Shown one piece after another: positions 11,461 through 19,871 of a stretch of DNA of 64,000 bases (positions are counted from its first letter, which is position 1; the number at the start of each line of letters is the position of its first letter). The stretch covers positions 1-64,000 of the forward strand of contig NZ_JXLB01000005.1 of assembly GCF_001886195.1 (NCBI RefSeq). Direction: 5' to 3'. The notes below the pieces were generated by a model. That model did not search any database and was not told the DNA's origin. It saw only the letters and a list, made by a program, of their open reading frames with translations. Source of the stretch: Enterococcus ratti (GTDB taxonomy: Bacteria > Bacillota > Bacilli > Lactobacillales > Enterococcaceae). Made by a program: the position numbers and the translations under genes.

Positions 11461-13581
11461 CTACTCTCCTTTTTTTTCTATTGTGGTTTTGTGAATAGAA
11501 GTACTTAAATAATACATCGTGAACAAAGTGGTAAGTATTTCTAAAATACTCCAGCACGTAATTGCTAAAAGAATTGATTGTTTTTTATAGATAATGAATA
11601 ATACTGTTACAAGAATGCCATCTAATAAGATATTTGGCATAATAATTGGAGAAAAAAGCTGGAGAAAAGAATAACCAAAAATTCTCTTAATGTGTAAGCT
11701 ATATTTATATTTTTCTACAATCAATTGATAGGACGAAAAAACATTATAAATTTGAACGACGGTTAAACAAATTAATAGAAGACTTATCATATAAATAAAT
11801 CGTCTTTTCGAATGTAATTCTTCTGCTCGAAAATTGTATATTGAAACGGTATTTTGTATACTTGGCAAAACATTTGTTTGAATGATCACGGGCAACAAAT
11901 AATTAAATCCATCTTCTTTTATCGATTGAACAAAACAAGAATTCGTTAGCCAAGCTGCGTAAAAACTAGCATCTAAATTTCCCGTATCAACTATAGAAAT
12001 TGGATCAATGATCGTAAAATCTTTTTTATCGATATTGGGATTATACGTAAAATAGTTTTGATGATTTTTCACATAGATAATATTTATCTTAGCTTTCTTT
12101 ATTTTTATAGTTTCTCCTATAGGTTGTTTCAAAAAAGCAAAGTGTTCAAGATATCGCAAAGTAATTTCTTTTTCAAATTTTTTTAAAGAGCTGGGAACTA
12201 AAAGATTTAAGCAATCTGGTGAATCGATTAGTTTATCCATAGGAGATTTTCCTTGAACATCAACAATAGGATTATGAATAAAGTAATTTTTATTGATAAC
12301 GATTGACTTTCCTGCTGGAGAAATCAACTGTTCAACATCACTTTTAGTATTCATTTCATAAAGAGGTTTTCCATTTGATAATTTTTCATAATTGGACGCA
12401 TCTATTAAAAATAAGCCTTTTTTATCTGTCGCCTCAGTAAAAAAGTTTTTCAAATTTTTCTCGTAAGGACGATATTCCTCTAGATCATTTGTAATGAACC
12501 TTACTTGTACAGCATAGACATTTTTTGTATTCTCCCAATAAGCATTTTGATGTTGATATTGAATCAAAGCATACCGTTCGTTTAATAAAAAAGTACCTAA
12601 AACAATAATTGTTGTTGCAACAACTAATTTACAAAATAGATTAAAGGCAATTCCCCAATTGCTATAATTTTTCCCTTTTAAGTGTTTCGCATGATTCGAC
12701 CGATAAATAAGTTTAATCAATAAGTAGATACTAAAAGAATAGATTATAATGAATAAAAGAGCCGTCAACAACAATAAAAAAGCAAAAGAAATGATAAAAG
12801 GAATTCCTTTATAAATTAAAAAAAAGTATGTAATTACGCTCAAGCTAGCAATCAATAAGGTAAACAAAAAAAGACGCATTATCGGAGACATAAAAGACTT
12901 TAAAATATTCTGAGTACTCCAACCAAATAGTCTTAACAGAGTAATTTTCTTATTTTGCTTAATAAAAAATTGGATCAATATTGCTAAATTAACTACAAAT
13001 AATAAAAACCATACTAGGAATAATAAGTAACGATCTTGATCAAAAAGTGATTTACGAACATTTAAATCATAATTATTTGTGAAATCCGTTTTTATGGTTC
13101 CTAATTTATGAATGTCTTTAAGAAAAGTACGAATACTCTTTTGAGTATTTCCTTGGATATAATAAACACCTGAAATTCCTGTTTCAGGAATAGCTGCAAA
13201 TTTTTTTAACTCTAAGTTTATTTTTGAATTTGTCCAAATGAAATCTTTTCTAGACTTTAAAGCCTCTGCGTTACTTCTGTTAGGATTTCCTAAAACAGTA
13301 AAACCATTTTTCATTGCTTGGTTTGTATATATTTTTAAGTTAGTATCACTAGAAAATATATATTTAAATAACCCAATTTGATTATTTTTTGCTGCTTTAA
13401 TAAGATAATCAGCTTGTTTTTTCGGTTCTTTAACCACTGCATCAGATTCAACGAGAAGAGTAATTTTTGTTTTATCTTTATAAAGTAATTTATTTAATTC
13501 CAACTGATTAATAACTGAAAGAAAAATAAAAATGGTCAGTAGTAACTGTACTATAATCCCTATATAAACATACTTTTTCAT
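11461..13581 (-). CDS. Bacteriocin-associated integral membrane protein (DUF1430 type)
   Basis: 706 residues. There is a TM helix at the N-terminus, an extracellular region, a cluster of helices at about 190-350 (for example LFLVWFLLFVVNLAILI), a second long extracellular domain and four further C-terminal helices. This layout and its place between a lactococcin 972-type precursor and an ABC ATPase match the bacteriocin-associated integral membrane proteins (DUF1430). It is probably the permease subunit for immunity or export. It starts about 60 bp after the precursor gene, and its last bases hold the ribosome site of the ATPase gene. Confidence 0.82.
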   Translation of the reverse strand: MKKYVYIGIIVQLLLTIFIFLSVINQLELNKLLYKDKTKITLLVESDAVVKEPKKQADYLIKAAKNNQIGLFKYIFSSDTNLKIYTNQAMKNGFTVLGNPNRSNAEALKSRKDFIWTNSKINLELKKFAAIPETGISGVYYIQGNTQKSIRTFLKDIHKLGTIKTDFTNNYDLNVRKSLFDQDRYLLFLVWFLLFVVNLAILIQFFIKQNKKITLLRLFGWSTQNILKSFMSPIMRLFLFTLLIASLSVITYFFLIYKGIPFIISFAFLLLLTALLFIIIYSFSIYLLIKLIYRSNHAKHLKGKNYSNWGIAFNLFCKLVVATTIIVLGTFLLNERYALIQYQHQNAYWENTKNVYAVQVRFITNDLEEYRPYEKNLKNFFTEATDKKGLFLIDASNYEKLSNGKPLYEMNTKSDVEQLISPAGKSIVINKNYFIHNPIVDVQGKSPMDKLIDSPDCLNLLVPSSLKKFEKEITLRYLEHFAFLKQPIGETIKIKKAKINIIYVKNHQNYFTYNPNIDKKDFTIIDPISIVDTGNLDASFYAAWLTNSCFVQSIKEDGFNYLLPVIIQTNVLPSIQNTVSIYNFRAEELHSKRRFIYMISLLLICLTVVQIYNVFSSYQLIVEKYKYSLHIKRIFGYSFLQLFSPIIMPNILLDGILVTVLFIIYKKQSILLAITCWSILEILTTLFTMYYLSTSIHKTTIEKKGE

Positions 13582-13641
13582 AGCGACTCCTTTGATCCTT
13601 ACTTAAATGGATAGCTTCATACTGTTATTTTTATGCTCTAA

Positions 13642-14034
13642 TTAACGATAGTTGTAATATGCTTTATTTCCGCCCATGAGAGTCCATCCAACACTTGATT
13701 TACTCCATTGATTAGGATCTTTCCATCCCCCATCATTAAACGTCCCGTTTCCGTTTTCACACGAAGCATGTCCCTTTTTTGTATAGTGTTGATACTCTGA
13801 AATATTACGATTTCCACTCTTTCCTCTGCGCCACCAACCGCCACCTACTGCGCTTGAGTCATACCTTGGTGAAATCTCATCTTTTCTGTCTTGTGTTTCA
13901 ACGACTGTAGTATAGCCATCTACATTTTCTTGTCCGCCCGAATAAAAAGAAGATTGTGCAGCATTAGCCATAGGAACAACTAATAAAACGGCCATTCCAG
14001 AAATTAACAAAGTGGTCATTATTATCTTTTTCAT
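13642..14034 (-). CDS. Lactococcin 972-family bacteriocin precursor
   Basis: 130 residues. A clear Sec signal peptide (MKKIIMTTLLISGMAVLLVV then PMANA, cut after about residue 25) precedes a polar stretch of about 37 residues, then the core from VGGGWWRRGK, through YQHYTKKGHAS, to the terminal GNKAYYNYR. The GGxW start and aromatic NKAYYN end match the lactococcin 972 family, whose founder binds lipid II and blocks septum formation. The extra segment between the signal and the core may be removed later. A single Cys (HASCENG) is present. Gene order precursor, DUF1430, ABC ATPase supports the call. Confidence 0.85.
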   Translation of the reverse strand: MKKIIMTTLLISGMAVLLVVPMANAAQSSFYSGGQENVDGYTTVVETQDRKDEISPRYDSSAVGGGWWRRGKSGNRNISEYQHYTKKGHASCENGNGTFNDGGWKDPNQWSKSSVGWTLMGGNKAYYNYR

Positions 14035-14353
14035 TTTATTTCTCCTTTTAGTATAAAGCTATCGATGTTATTATAACCATATGAAAAACACTTGTCAACA
14101 AACGAATAATATACAAAAAACTTATATATCAAAGTGTTCAAGATAATTTTTTTTTTTAGTATTTTGTTATATTAAATATAAATATAGTTATTTATAATTT
14201 TTTTATTAAAAAGAAGATGGAAAACTTTCTTTATTGTTTGCAAAAAAATAGCAGTTAATATTGACTATAATCAAAGAAAAAATTTTTTAACAATCCTTTG
14301 ATAAACCCGATACACGCCTCATTCAAAATTTGAAATTCATATCCAAGTGACTT
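14035..14353. other. Upstream region of the bacteriocin operon
   Basis: About 320 bp of very AT-rich DNA without a coding sequence. It holds the consensus promoter at 14070-14098, and I see no other feature. An A/T tract near 14147-14215 could act as an upstream element. Confidence 0.5.
14070..14098 (-). promoter_or_regulatory. Consensus sigma-A promoter of the bacteriocin operon
   Basis: On the minus strand TTGACA, exactly 17 bases, then TATAAT: both hexamers are perfect. The start site falls near 14063, about 30 bases before the precursor ATG, which has AAAGGAG ahead of it. No operator repeat is evident. Confidence 0.85.
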
Positions 14354-14392
14354 TAAAAAAACTGCAACTCTCCTTTTTAGGAGGGTTGCAGT
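14354..14392 (-). terminator. Terminator of rpoE
   Basis: Stem ACTGCAACYCTCC / GGAGRGTTGCAGT (14361-14392), followed on the minus strand by seven T residues and placed 15 bp after the rpoE stop. Confidence 0.85.
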
Positions 14393-14407
14393 CTCAAATA
14401 GGAAGAC

Positions 14408-15013
14408 TTATTCTTCCGTAAATGTTTCGTCTTCGTAGTCTTCCTCATCATCGTCTATGATACTTAAATCCTCTTCAATGTTTTCTGGCAACTCTTCTTC
14501 ATCATCGCTTGCATCATCTGCGCCTATTTCTTGCAAGTCAGAGTTATAAGCTGCGATTTCTTCATCTTCTTCGTCATCATCATCGAAAAGATCTTCTTCA
14601 TCTTCTTCAGACAAATCAGTATCTTCCGGATCGTCATCATTATAATCAATTGCATCTTCATCATCATTGATAAAGGCATTAACTTTTTTACGTTTGCGGC
14701 GACGAGGAGTCTCTTCATCTTCTTCGTCAATCCCATGGTTTACTTCCTCATCAATTGAATCAATCGCATACCATGAACGCAAGCCCCAACGATTGTCGCC
14801 TAATGAAATAAAGCTACCATCAATATTTAAATCGGTATAAAATTGCGCGAGTGAATCACGAATTTCACTGTCTGATTTTCCAAGGTAAGTTTGAATTTGA
14901 TTTGCTAGATCAGAAAAATCCATCACGTCGCCACGTTGTTCTAAGATTGCATGAGCTACTTCAATCATTGATAATTCGCTTTTGTTTGCACCTTCAAATA
15001 CACTAATTTCCAA
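14408..15013 (-). CDS. rpoE: RNA polymerase delta subunit
   Basis: 201 residues. Delta is an accessory RNA polymerase subunit of Firmicutes that speeds recycling and alters promoter choice. The folded N-terminal domain (about 1-95) contains [18 protein letters not shown] and [19 protein letters not shown]; the remaining half is an almost pure Asp/Glu tail, which is the hallmark. The start codon is TTG at 15013, with AAAGGA about 10 bases ahead; no ATG fits the family N-terminus. Confidence 0.95.
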   Translation of the reverse strand: MEISVFEGANKSELSMIEVAHAILEQRGDVMDFSDLANQIQTYLGKSDSEIRDSLAQFYTDLNIDGSFISLGDNRWGLRSWYAIDSIDEEVNHGIDEEDEETPRRRKRKKVNAFINDDEDAIDYNDDDPEDTDLSEEDEEDLFDDDDEEDEEIAAYNSDLQEIGADDASDDEEELPENIEEDLSIIDDDEEDYEDETFTEE

Positions 15014-15088
15014 TCAGGACACGTCCTTTCACAGTCTACTCTTTATCATACAAAATCACGCGTAAAAAATCAAACGTTTCTTTGTAAT

Positions 15089-15526
15089 TTAAGCAGTAAA
15101 ATCCAAAGTTAAGTAATATTCTCCTAATTTTTCAAGCCCCATAAAAAGCTCATACTCAATGATCACTTTTCCGGCCGTCGGGCGATCTTTCAAACTCACA
15201 TGCAATGCTTTCGTAAATGTTGCAATTTGAAACATTCCATAAGGTGTTCGATAGGTCGTTTCTAAGCGCTCACGATACCCGAATTTAAGGCGCATTCTCA
15301 TTTCCCCAGAACGGATTAGTTGAACATGACCATCTGGCATCAATTTGATCGTCACAGGAATTTTTTCTTCTGTATTTTCTTGGATTTCTTGGTATCGTAT
15401 GTATAAAGTGTCCCCAATTTTAACCATCTGTCCTTTTAAGTCAAAGAAAAAGTCTTGATACTCTCCATTTTGTTGGACTTTTGTACGTAATTTAATTGAA
15501 ATGGGTGTTCCTTGCGATTGTTCCAT
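15089..15526 (-). CDS. DUF1934 domain protein (YwiB-like)
   Basis: 145 residues, soluble, a calycin-like beta-barrel family of unknown function found in Firmicutes. It contains TPISIKLRTKVQQNG, LKFGYRERLETTYRTPYG and the ending YYLTLDFTA. The frame opens at 15574, but AAAGGAG lies 8 bases before the ATG at 15526. It sits 75 bp ahead of rpoE on the same strand, as in related genomes. Confidence 0.85.
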   Translation of the reverse strand: MEQSQGTPISIKLRTKVQQNGEYQDFFFDLKGQMVKIGDTLYIRYQEIQENTEEKIPVTIKLMPDGHVQLIRSGEMRMRLKFGYRERLETTYRTPYGMFQIATFTKALHVSLKDRPTAGKVIIEYELFMGLEKLGEYYLTLDFTA

Positions 15527-15697
15527 TTTACATTCTCCTTTACTTTTTATAGCTACATTGTTCCTAGTTTTCATTTATTTGTCAATTAACTCGTCTAAAA
15601 GAAGATTGATTTTTTTCGCAACTTTTTCTTTTTTTAGAGTATAATAAAATTGGTTGAAAAGAACGATAAACTGATTTTATGTAAAGGAGCAAATGCG

Positions 15698-16528
15698 ATG
15701 AATCCAACGATCATCTTAGATCAAGAATTATACCAGCCAAATGATTTTACTCCTTTTGCTCTGACGGATATATTAACTGAGTATTCCAAAAAAAACAATC
15801 AAATTTTTTTACATTTTTGGCAATATGATCGAAATGCCATTCTTGGTATGAAAGATACTCGGGTCCCTTACTTTGAAGAAGGTATAACGGAGTTAAAAAA
15901 ATTAGGCTACCAGCCAATCATTAGAAATTCTGGAGGATTAGGAATTATTTCAGATAAAGGAATCTTAAATATATCCCTTATTTTTCCACAAAAAGACTTT
16001 GAACCTTTTTCTATTGATGCAGCTTATCAAAAAATGCTAGCATTAACTCAAGCGGCACTTTCAAATACAGCAATCAAAGCTTTTGAAATTAGCCATTCTT
16101 ATTGTCCCGGTACTTATGACCTTAGTATAAATGGCAAGAAATTTGCTGGGATTGCTCAACGACGAATAAAAAAAGGAATCTCTGTTATGATGTACGTCAG
16201 TGTAAATGGAAATCAACATGCAAGAGGAAAAGTAATGCGCGCATTTTACCAAGCAGCACTGCAAGAAACATTTGACACAGATGGCTATCCTGTAGTGATT
16301 CCAGATAGCATGGCTACCTTAGAAGAATTGCTTCACGTCTCCTTAACAGTAGAAGAAGTCAAACAAAAATTTAAAAATGCTTTAACTCAACTTCTCGGAG
16401 ATAATTATTCACTGGATTCTTTTGCTTGGAAAAAAACGCACGTTTCTACTGAACAATGGTCTGCTCAAATCCAAAAGATGAACCAGCGAAATAGGATAAA
16501 GGAGTTTAATCATGACTGTACCTTATAA
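15698..16528 (+). CDS. Lipoate/octanoate transferase, LipL-like
   Basis: 276 residues of the lipoate-protein ligase A fold. IIRNSGGLGIISDKG is the acyl-binding loop, and SYCPGTYDLSINGKKFAGIAQRR carries a Cys at the position of the catalytic Cys of LipL amidotransferases, which move octanoyl or lipoyl groups from GcvH to E2 subunits. A ligase-type role cannot be excluded. AAAGGAG precedes the ATG at 15698; the longer frame from 15650 has no such site. The end overlaps the next gene by 17 bp, suggesting coupled translation. Confidence 0.8.
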   Translation: MNPTIILDQELYQPNDFTPFALTDILTEYSKKNNQIFLHFWQYDRNAILGMKDTRVPYFEEGITELKKLGYQPIIRNSGGLGIISDKGILNISLIFPQKDFEPFSIDAAYQKMLALTQAALSNTAIKAFEISHSYCPGTYDLSINGKKFAGIAQRRIKKGISVMMYVSVNGNQHARGKVMRAFYQAALQETFDTDGYPVVIPDSMATLEELLHVSLTVEEVKQKFKNALTQLLGDNYSLDSFAWKKTHVSTEQWSAQIQKMNQRNRIKEFNHDCTL

Positions 16529-17882
16529 ATATCAATTGTTACCTATAGAAAAAGTCTTCCGCGATCCTGTTCATAATTATGTTCATGTTCAGCATCAAGT
16601 AATTTTAGATTTAATTAATTCCAAAGAAGTGCAACGCCTTCGTCGCATCAAACAACTAGGTACTGCTTCTTTTACTTTTCATGGTGCAGAACACAGTCGA
16701 TTTTCCCATTCGTTGGGCGTCTATGAAATTTCTAGGCGAATCTGTGATATCTTTTCCCGCAACTTTTCTCAAGAAAAAATTGGATTTAACGGTTGGAATG
16801 ACCAAGAACGCTTAGTCACTTTATGTGCAGCATTGCTTCACGACATTGGTCACGGTCCCTATTCTCATACATTCGAGCATATTTTTCATACGAATCATGA
16901 AGAAATTACCGTAGCTATTATTACTTCTCCTGAAACAGAAGTTTACCAAATCCTTAATCGCGTAGAAGAAGGATTTCCAGAAAAAGTAGCTAGCGTAATC
17001 AAAAAAACATACCCTAATCCACAGGTCGTCCAAATGATTTCCAGCCAGATTGATGCAGATCGAATGGACTATTTATTGCGAGACGCCTACTTCACTGGTA
17101 CAGAATACGGCACATTTGATTTAACACGTATTTTGCGAGTTATTCGTCCATACGAAGGTGGGATTGCTTTTTCTATGAACGGCATGCACGCAGTAGAAGA
17201 CTATATTGTTAGTCGTTATCAAATGTACGTCCAAGTCTATTTTCATCCAGTTTCTCGCGGAATGGAAGTTATTTTAGAACATTTATTGCATCGTGCACAT
17301 GAATTATATCAAGAAGAATCAGCTATTTTTGATGCGCATTCTCAGTTACTGTTGCCATTTCTTGAAGGAAACTTTACACTTGAAAATTATTTAAAACTAG
17401 ATGATGGCGTTCTAGGAACCTATTTTACTCAATGGACGGAATTTACTGATCCGATTTTAAATGATTTAACCAAACGTTTTTTAAATCGAAAACCACTAAA
17501 ATCTGCCACTTTTTCTGGTGATCCCTCTTCCTTATTGATCAAAGAAATGATGGCTCTTGTCGAAAAAGTTGGGTATAATCCTGTGTATTATACGGCCATC
17601 AATTCTAGTTATGATCTTCCTTATGATTTTTATCGTCCGGAAGAAGGACGTCATCGTACGCAGATTGAACTCTTGCGAAATGATGGATCTTTGGTAGAAT
17701 TGTCAGAAGTGAGTCAACTTGTTGCGGCACTTGCTGGGCAAGAACAAGGCGATGAACGATTTTTCTTTCCAAAAGAAATGATTGACCCATCTTTACGAAG
17801 TCACTATGATCTATTTGACGAAACGTACCAAGAATTTGCAAGTCATATACGCAATGGTTCACTTAGTGAAGGAGCAAACTAA
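16512..17882 (+). CDS. HD-domain deoxynucleotide triphosphohydrolase
   Basis: 456 residues. The HD metal-binding motifs read FHGAEHSRFSHSLGV and LLHDIGHGPYSHTFEH, followed by QIDADRMDYLLRDAYFTG. It matches the E. faecalis dNTPase family (EF1143 type), which hydrolyses dNTPs to nucleoside and triphosphate and is activated allosterically by dGTP. The AAAGGAG ribosome site lies inside the end of the lipL-like gene. The HAD gene follows within 20 bp. Confidence 0.88.
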   Translation: MTVPYKYQLLPIEKVFRDPVHNYVHVQHQVILDLINSKEVQRLRRIKQLGTASFTFHGAEHSRFSHSLGVYEISRRICDIFSRNFSQEKIGFNGWNDQERLVTLCAALLHDIGHGPYSHTFEHIFHTNHEEITVAIITSPETEVYQILNRVEEGFPEKVASVIKKTYPNPQVVQMISSQIDADRMDYLLRDAYFTGTEYGTFDLTRILRVIRPYEGGIAFSMNGMHAVEDYIVSRYQMYVQVYFHPVSRGMEVILEHLLHRAHELYQEESAIFDAHSQLLLPFLEGNFTLENYLKLDDGVLGTYFTQWTEFTDPILNDLTKRFLNRKPLKSATFSGDPSSLLIKEMMALVEKVGYNPVYYTAINSSYDLPYDFYRPEEGRHRTQIELLRNDGSLVELSEVSQLVAALAGQEQGDERFFFPKEMIDPSLRSHYDLFDETYQEFASHIRNGSLSEGAN

Positions 17883-17901
17883 ACATCAACTGGAGGAAAT
17901 T

Positions 17902-18711
17902 ATGTCTATTAAGCTAGTCGCCATCGACATTGATGGTACCTTATTAAATGAAAAAAGAGAAATTACAGCACAAGTCAAAGAAGCAATTGCCCAAGCGGTA
18001 GCTAAAAATGTCGCCATTATTTTATGTACCGGGCGACCATTACCGGGCGTGCAAGAACAATTAAATGAACTAGATTTATATCAGGAAAATGATTTCGTCA
18101 TCACTTACAACGGCGCTTTAGTCCAACAAACAAAATCGGGAAAAATTATTGCCCGTCATGGATTAGCACATGAAGACTATTTAGAAATTGAAGTCATGGC
18201 TCGTCGTGTTGGCAGTCATTTACATTCGATTGATGATCAAGCCATTTATACATCCAATCGTGACATCAGCGCTTATACAATTCATGAAGCAAGTTTAGTT
18301 AAAATGCCCTTGAAATATCGTACACCTGAAGAGATGACTTCAGACATCCATTTAGTCAAAATGATGATGATTGACGAACCAGAAATTTTAGATGCTGCTA
18401 TCGCTCGCTTACCACAATCCTTCCGTAAAAAGTATACAACAGTCAAAAGTGCGCCTTATTATTTTGAAATATTAAACAAAGAAGCTAGTAAAGGGGCGGC
18501 TGTCGCTAACTTGGCACGACACCTTGACATTCACCAAGAAGAAATCATGGCTATTGGAGATAATGAAAATGATCTCTCGATGATTGAATACGCTGGAATA
18601 GGTGTAGCAATGGGAAATGCCATACCTTTAATAAAAAAAGCAGCAAATGTCATTACTGCAACAAACGACGAACATGGCGTAGCAGAAGCGATAAAAAAAT
18701 ATGTACTATAG
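17902..18711 (+). CDS. Cof-type HAD-IIB sugar phosphatase (YidA-like)
   Basis: 269 residues. Motif I is AIDIDGTLLNEKRE, motif II CTGRPLPG, the motif III Lys lies in LNKEASKG, and motif IV is GDNENDLSMI. The Cof cap domain lies between motifs II and III. Such enzymes dephosphorylate sugar phosphates or related metabolites; the substrate is not predictable. GGAGG precedes the ATG at 17902, whereas the longer frame to 17782 lies inside the preceding gene. Third gene of a plus-strand operon. Confidence 0.88.
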   Translation: MSIKLVAIDIDGTLLNEKREITAQVKEAIAQAVAKNVAIILCTGRPLPGVQEQLNELDLYQENDFVITYNGALVQQTKSGKIIARHGLAHEDYLEIEVMARRVGSHLHSIDDQAIYTSNRDISAYTIHEASLVKMPLKYRTPEEMTSDIHLVKMMMIDEPEILDAAIARLPQSFRKKYTTVKSAPYYFEILNKEASKGAAVANLARHLDIHQEEIMAIGDNENDLSMIEYAGIGVAMGNAIPLIKKAANVITATNDEHGVAEAIKKYVL

Positions 18712-18734
18712 ATAAATACCGCAAAAAATAAACG

Positions 18735-18767
18735 AAAAAGGAGCCTATCTTTAAAAAGAGAGGTTCC
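18735..18767. terminator. Bidirectional terminator between convergent genes
   Basis: The stem GGAGCCT / AGGTTCC with an inner TCTTT/AGAG pairing is preceded by A residues and followed by TCTTT. It can stop the plus-strand HAD operon (ends 18711) and the minus-strand esterase operon (ends 18870). A second small repeat, GTTACTTT / AAAAGTAAC, lies at 18787-18807. Confidence 0.6.
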
Positions 18768-18869
18768 TCTTTCGGATCAATTAAATGTTACTTTTTAAAA
18801 AAGTAACTAACCAAGGTTATAGCAAATCCTAGTATGCTATCAAAGACCAAAACAACAAAGGATATTTTC

Positions 18870-19871
18870 TTATTCCTTCATGAAAGTAACTAATTGTTGG
18901 TAGGTGTTTTGTGCTTGCTTATTGCTAAAATCAAATTGATATTCATGATTTAACACTGCTATTTTTTGATCATAACTTACTTTAGTTACTTTTATACCTT
19001 TTTGTTCCAATGCCTTTTCTACCTGATTCATTTGCTTTGTAAAAGTATTGGTGTTCCCATCCGTTAAGAATACTTTTTGAGTCCAATTATTTGTGTTTTT
19101 TGTAAGCGCTAATTGTTTTACTTCTTCTGATTGTTCAAACTTTTTATTGTCAAAATATGCCCAACCACATTTTGCATAGAGAAAACTGGAAATATTATCA
19201 CTAACTTGTGTAAAGTTTGCTGGATCCAATAAACCTGATAAGGAAATGAATTTTATTATCTGATCATTTTTTAAACTAGGCTCAACTTGAATTGCTTGTT
19301 GAATTTGGCTATTTTGACTAGCTATGATATATTCGCTAGCAATTTGTGCTCCAGCCGAGTCCCCACCAAGAGATACTTTCATCCAATCAACGGATGGTCC
19401 ATATTTTTCTTTCATCCAACGAACAACTTCATTTAATTGTTTGAGTGGTGTCGGATGTTTTACTTCAGGAGCAAGTTCATAGTTTATATTTATGACTATT
19501 TGTTGCGTATCTGCGCATAATAATTTTAAATAATCTTGACAATCACGTTTGTCTCCTGCGACGTAGGCTCCCCCATGAATCCAAAACAAAATAGGTAATG
19601 GTGATTCTTGTGTTTTTGGTAAATAGATATCTATGGCATTTTGGTTATAAGCGGAGGGATATTTGTCATTTTCAATTACTTTGATCTTTTCTATTTTATC
19701 ACTAAAATCGCTAGGTCTAGGATAAACTTGCTCATTTCCACTGGTATCAAATTGCCTTTTTACTAGTAAACTAACTGGTTTAGGAGTCAATTGATTCATC
19801 CCCCAGATGATTCCAATAAGTAGTAAAATCGTTAAAGGAAGCCCTATCATTACTCTTTTTAGCCATTTCAT
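18870..19871 (-). CDS. Membrane-anchored alpha/beta hydrolase (HSL-type esterase)
   Basis: 333 residues. An N-terminal hydrophobic segment (about 8-26) anchors the protein. HGGAYVAGDKRD is the oxyanion motif, GGDSAGAQIASEY the nucleophile elbow, and NHEYQFDFSN carries the likely catalytic His. It is a paralogue of 1744-2775. The ATG at 19871 overlaps the TGA of the upstream anchored hydrolase (ATGA), so the two are translationally coupled and probably act together at the cell surface. The substrate is unknown. Confidence 0.82.
   Translation of the reverse strand: MKWLKRVMIGLPLTILLLIGIIWGMNQLTPKPVSLLVKRQFDTSGNEQVYPRPSDFSDKIEKIKVIENDKYPSAYNQNAIDIYLPKTQESPLPILFWIHGGAYVAGDKRDCQDYLKLLCADTQQIVININYELAPEVKHPTPLKQLNEVVRWMKEKYGPSVDWMKVSLGGDSAGAQIASEYIIASQNSQIQQAIQVEPSLKNDQIIKFISLSGLLDPANFTQVSDNISSFLYAKCGWAYFDNKKFEQSEEVKQLALTKNTNNWTQKVFLTDGNTNTFTKQMNQVEKALEQKGIKVTKVSYDQKIAVLNHEYQFDFSNKQAQNTYQQLVTFMKE

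Noticed and set aside
13638-13844. 68-codon minus-strand frame overlapping the lactococcin 972-type gene
   Set aside because: It lies in another frame inside the bacteriocin precursor, which has the signal peptide, ribosome site and family motifs.
14531-14758. 75-codon plus-strand frame opposite the acidic tail of rpoE
   Set aside because: An Ile/Phe-rich artefact of the repetitive Asp/Glu codons.
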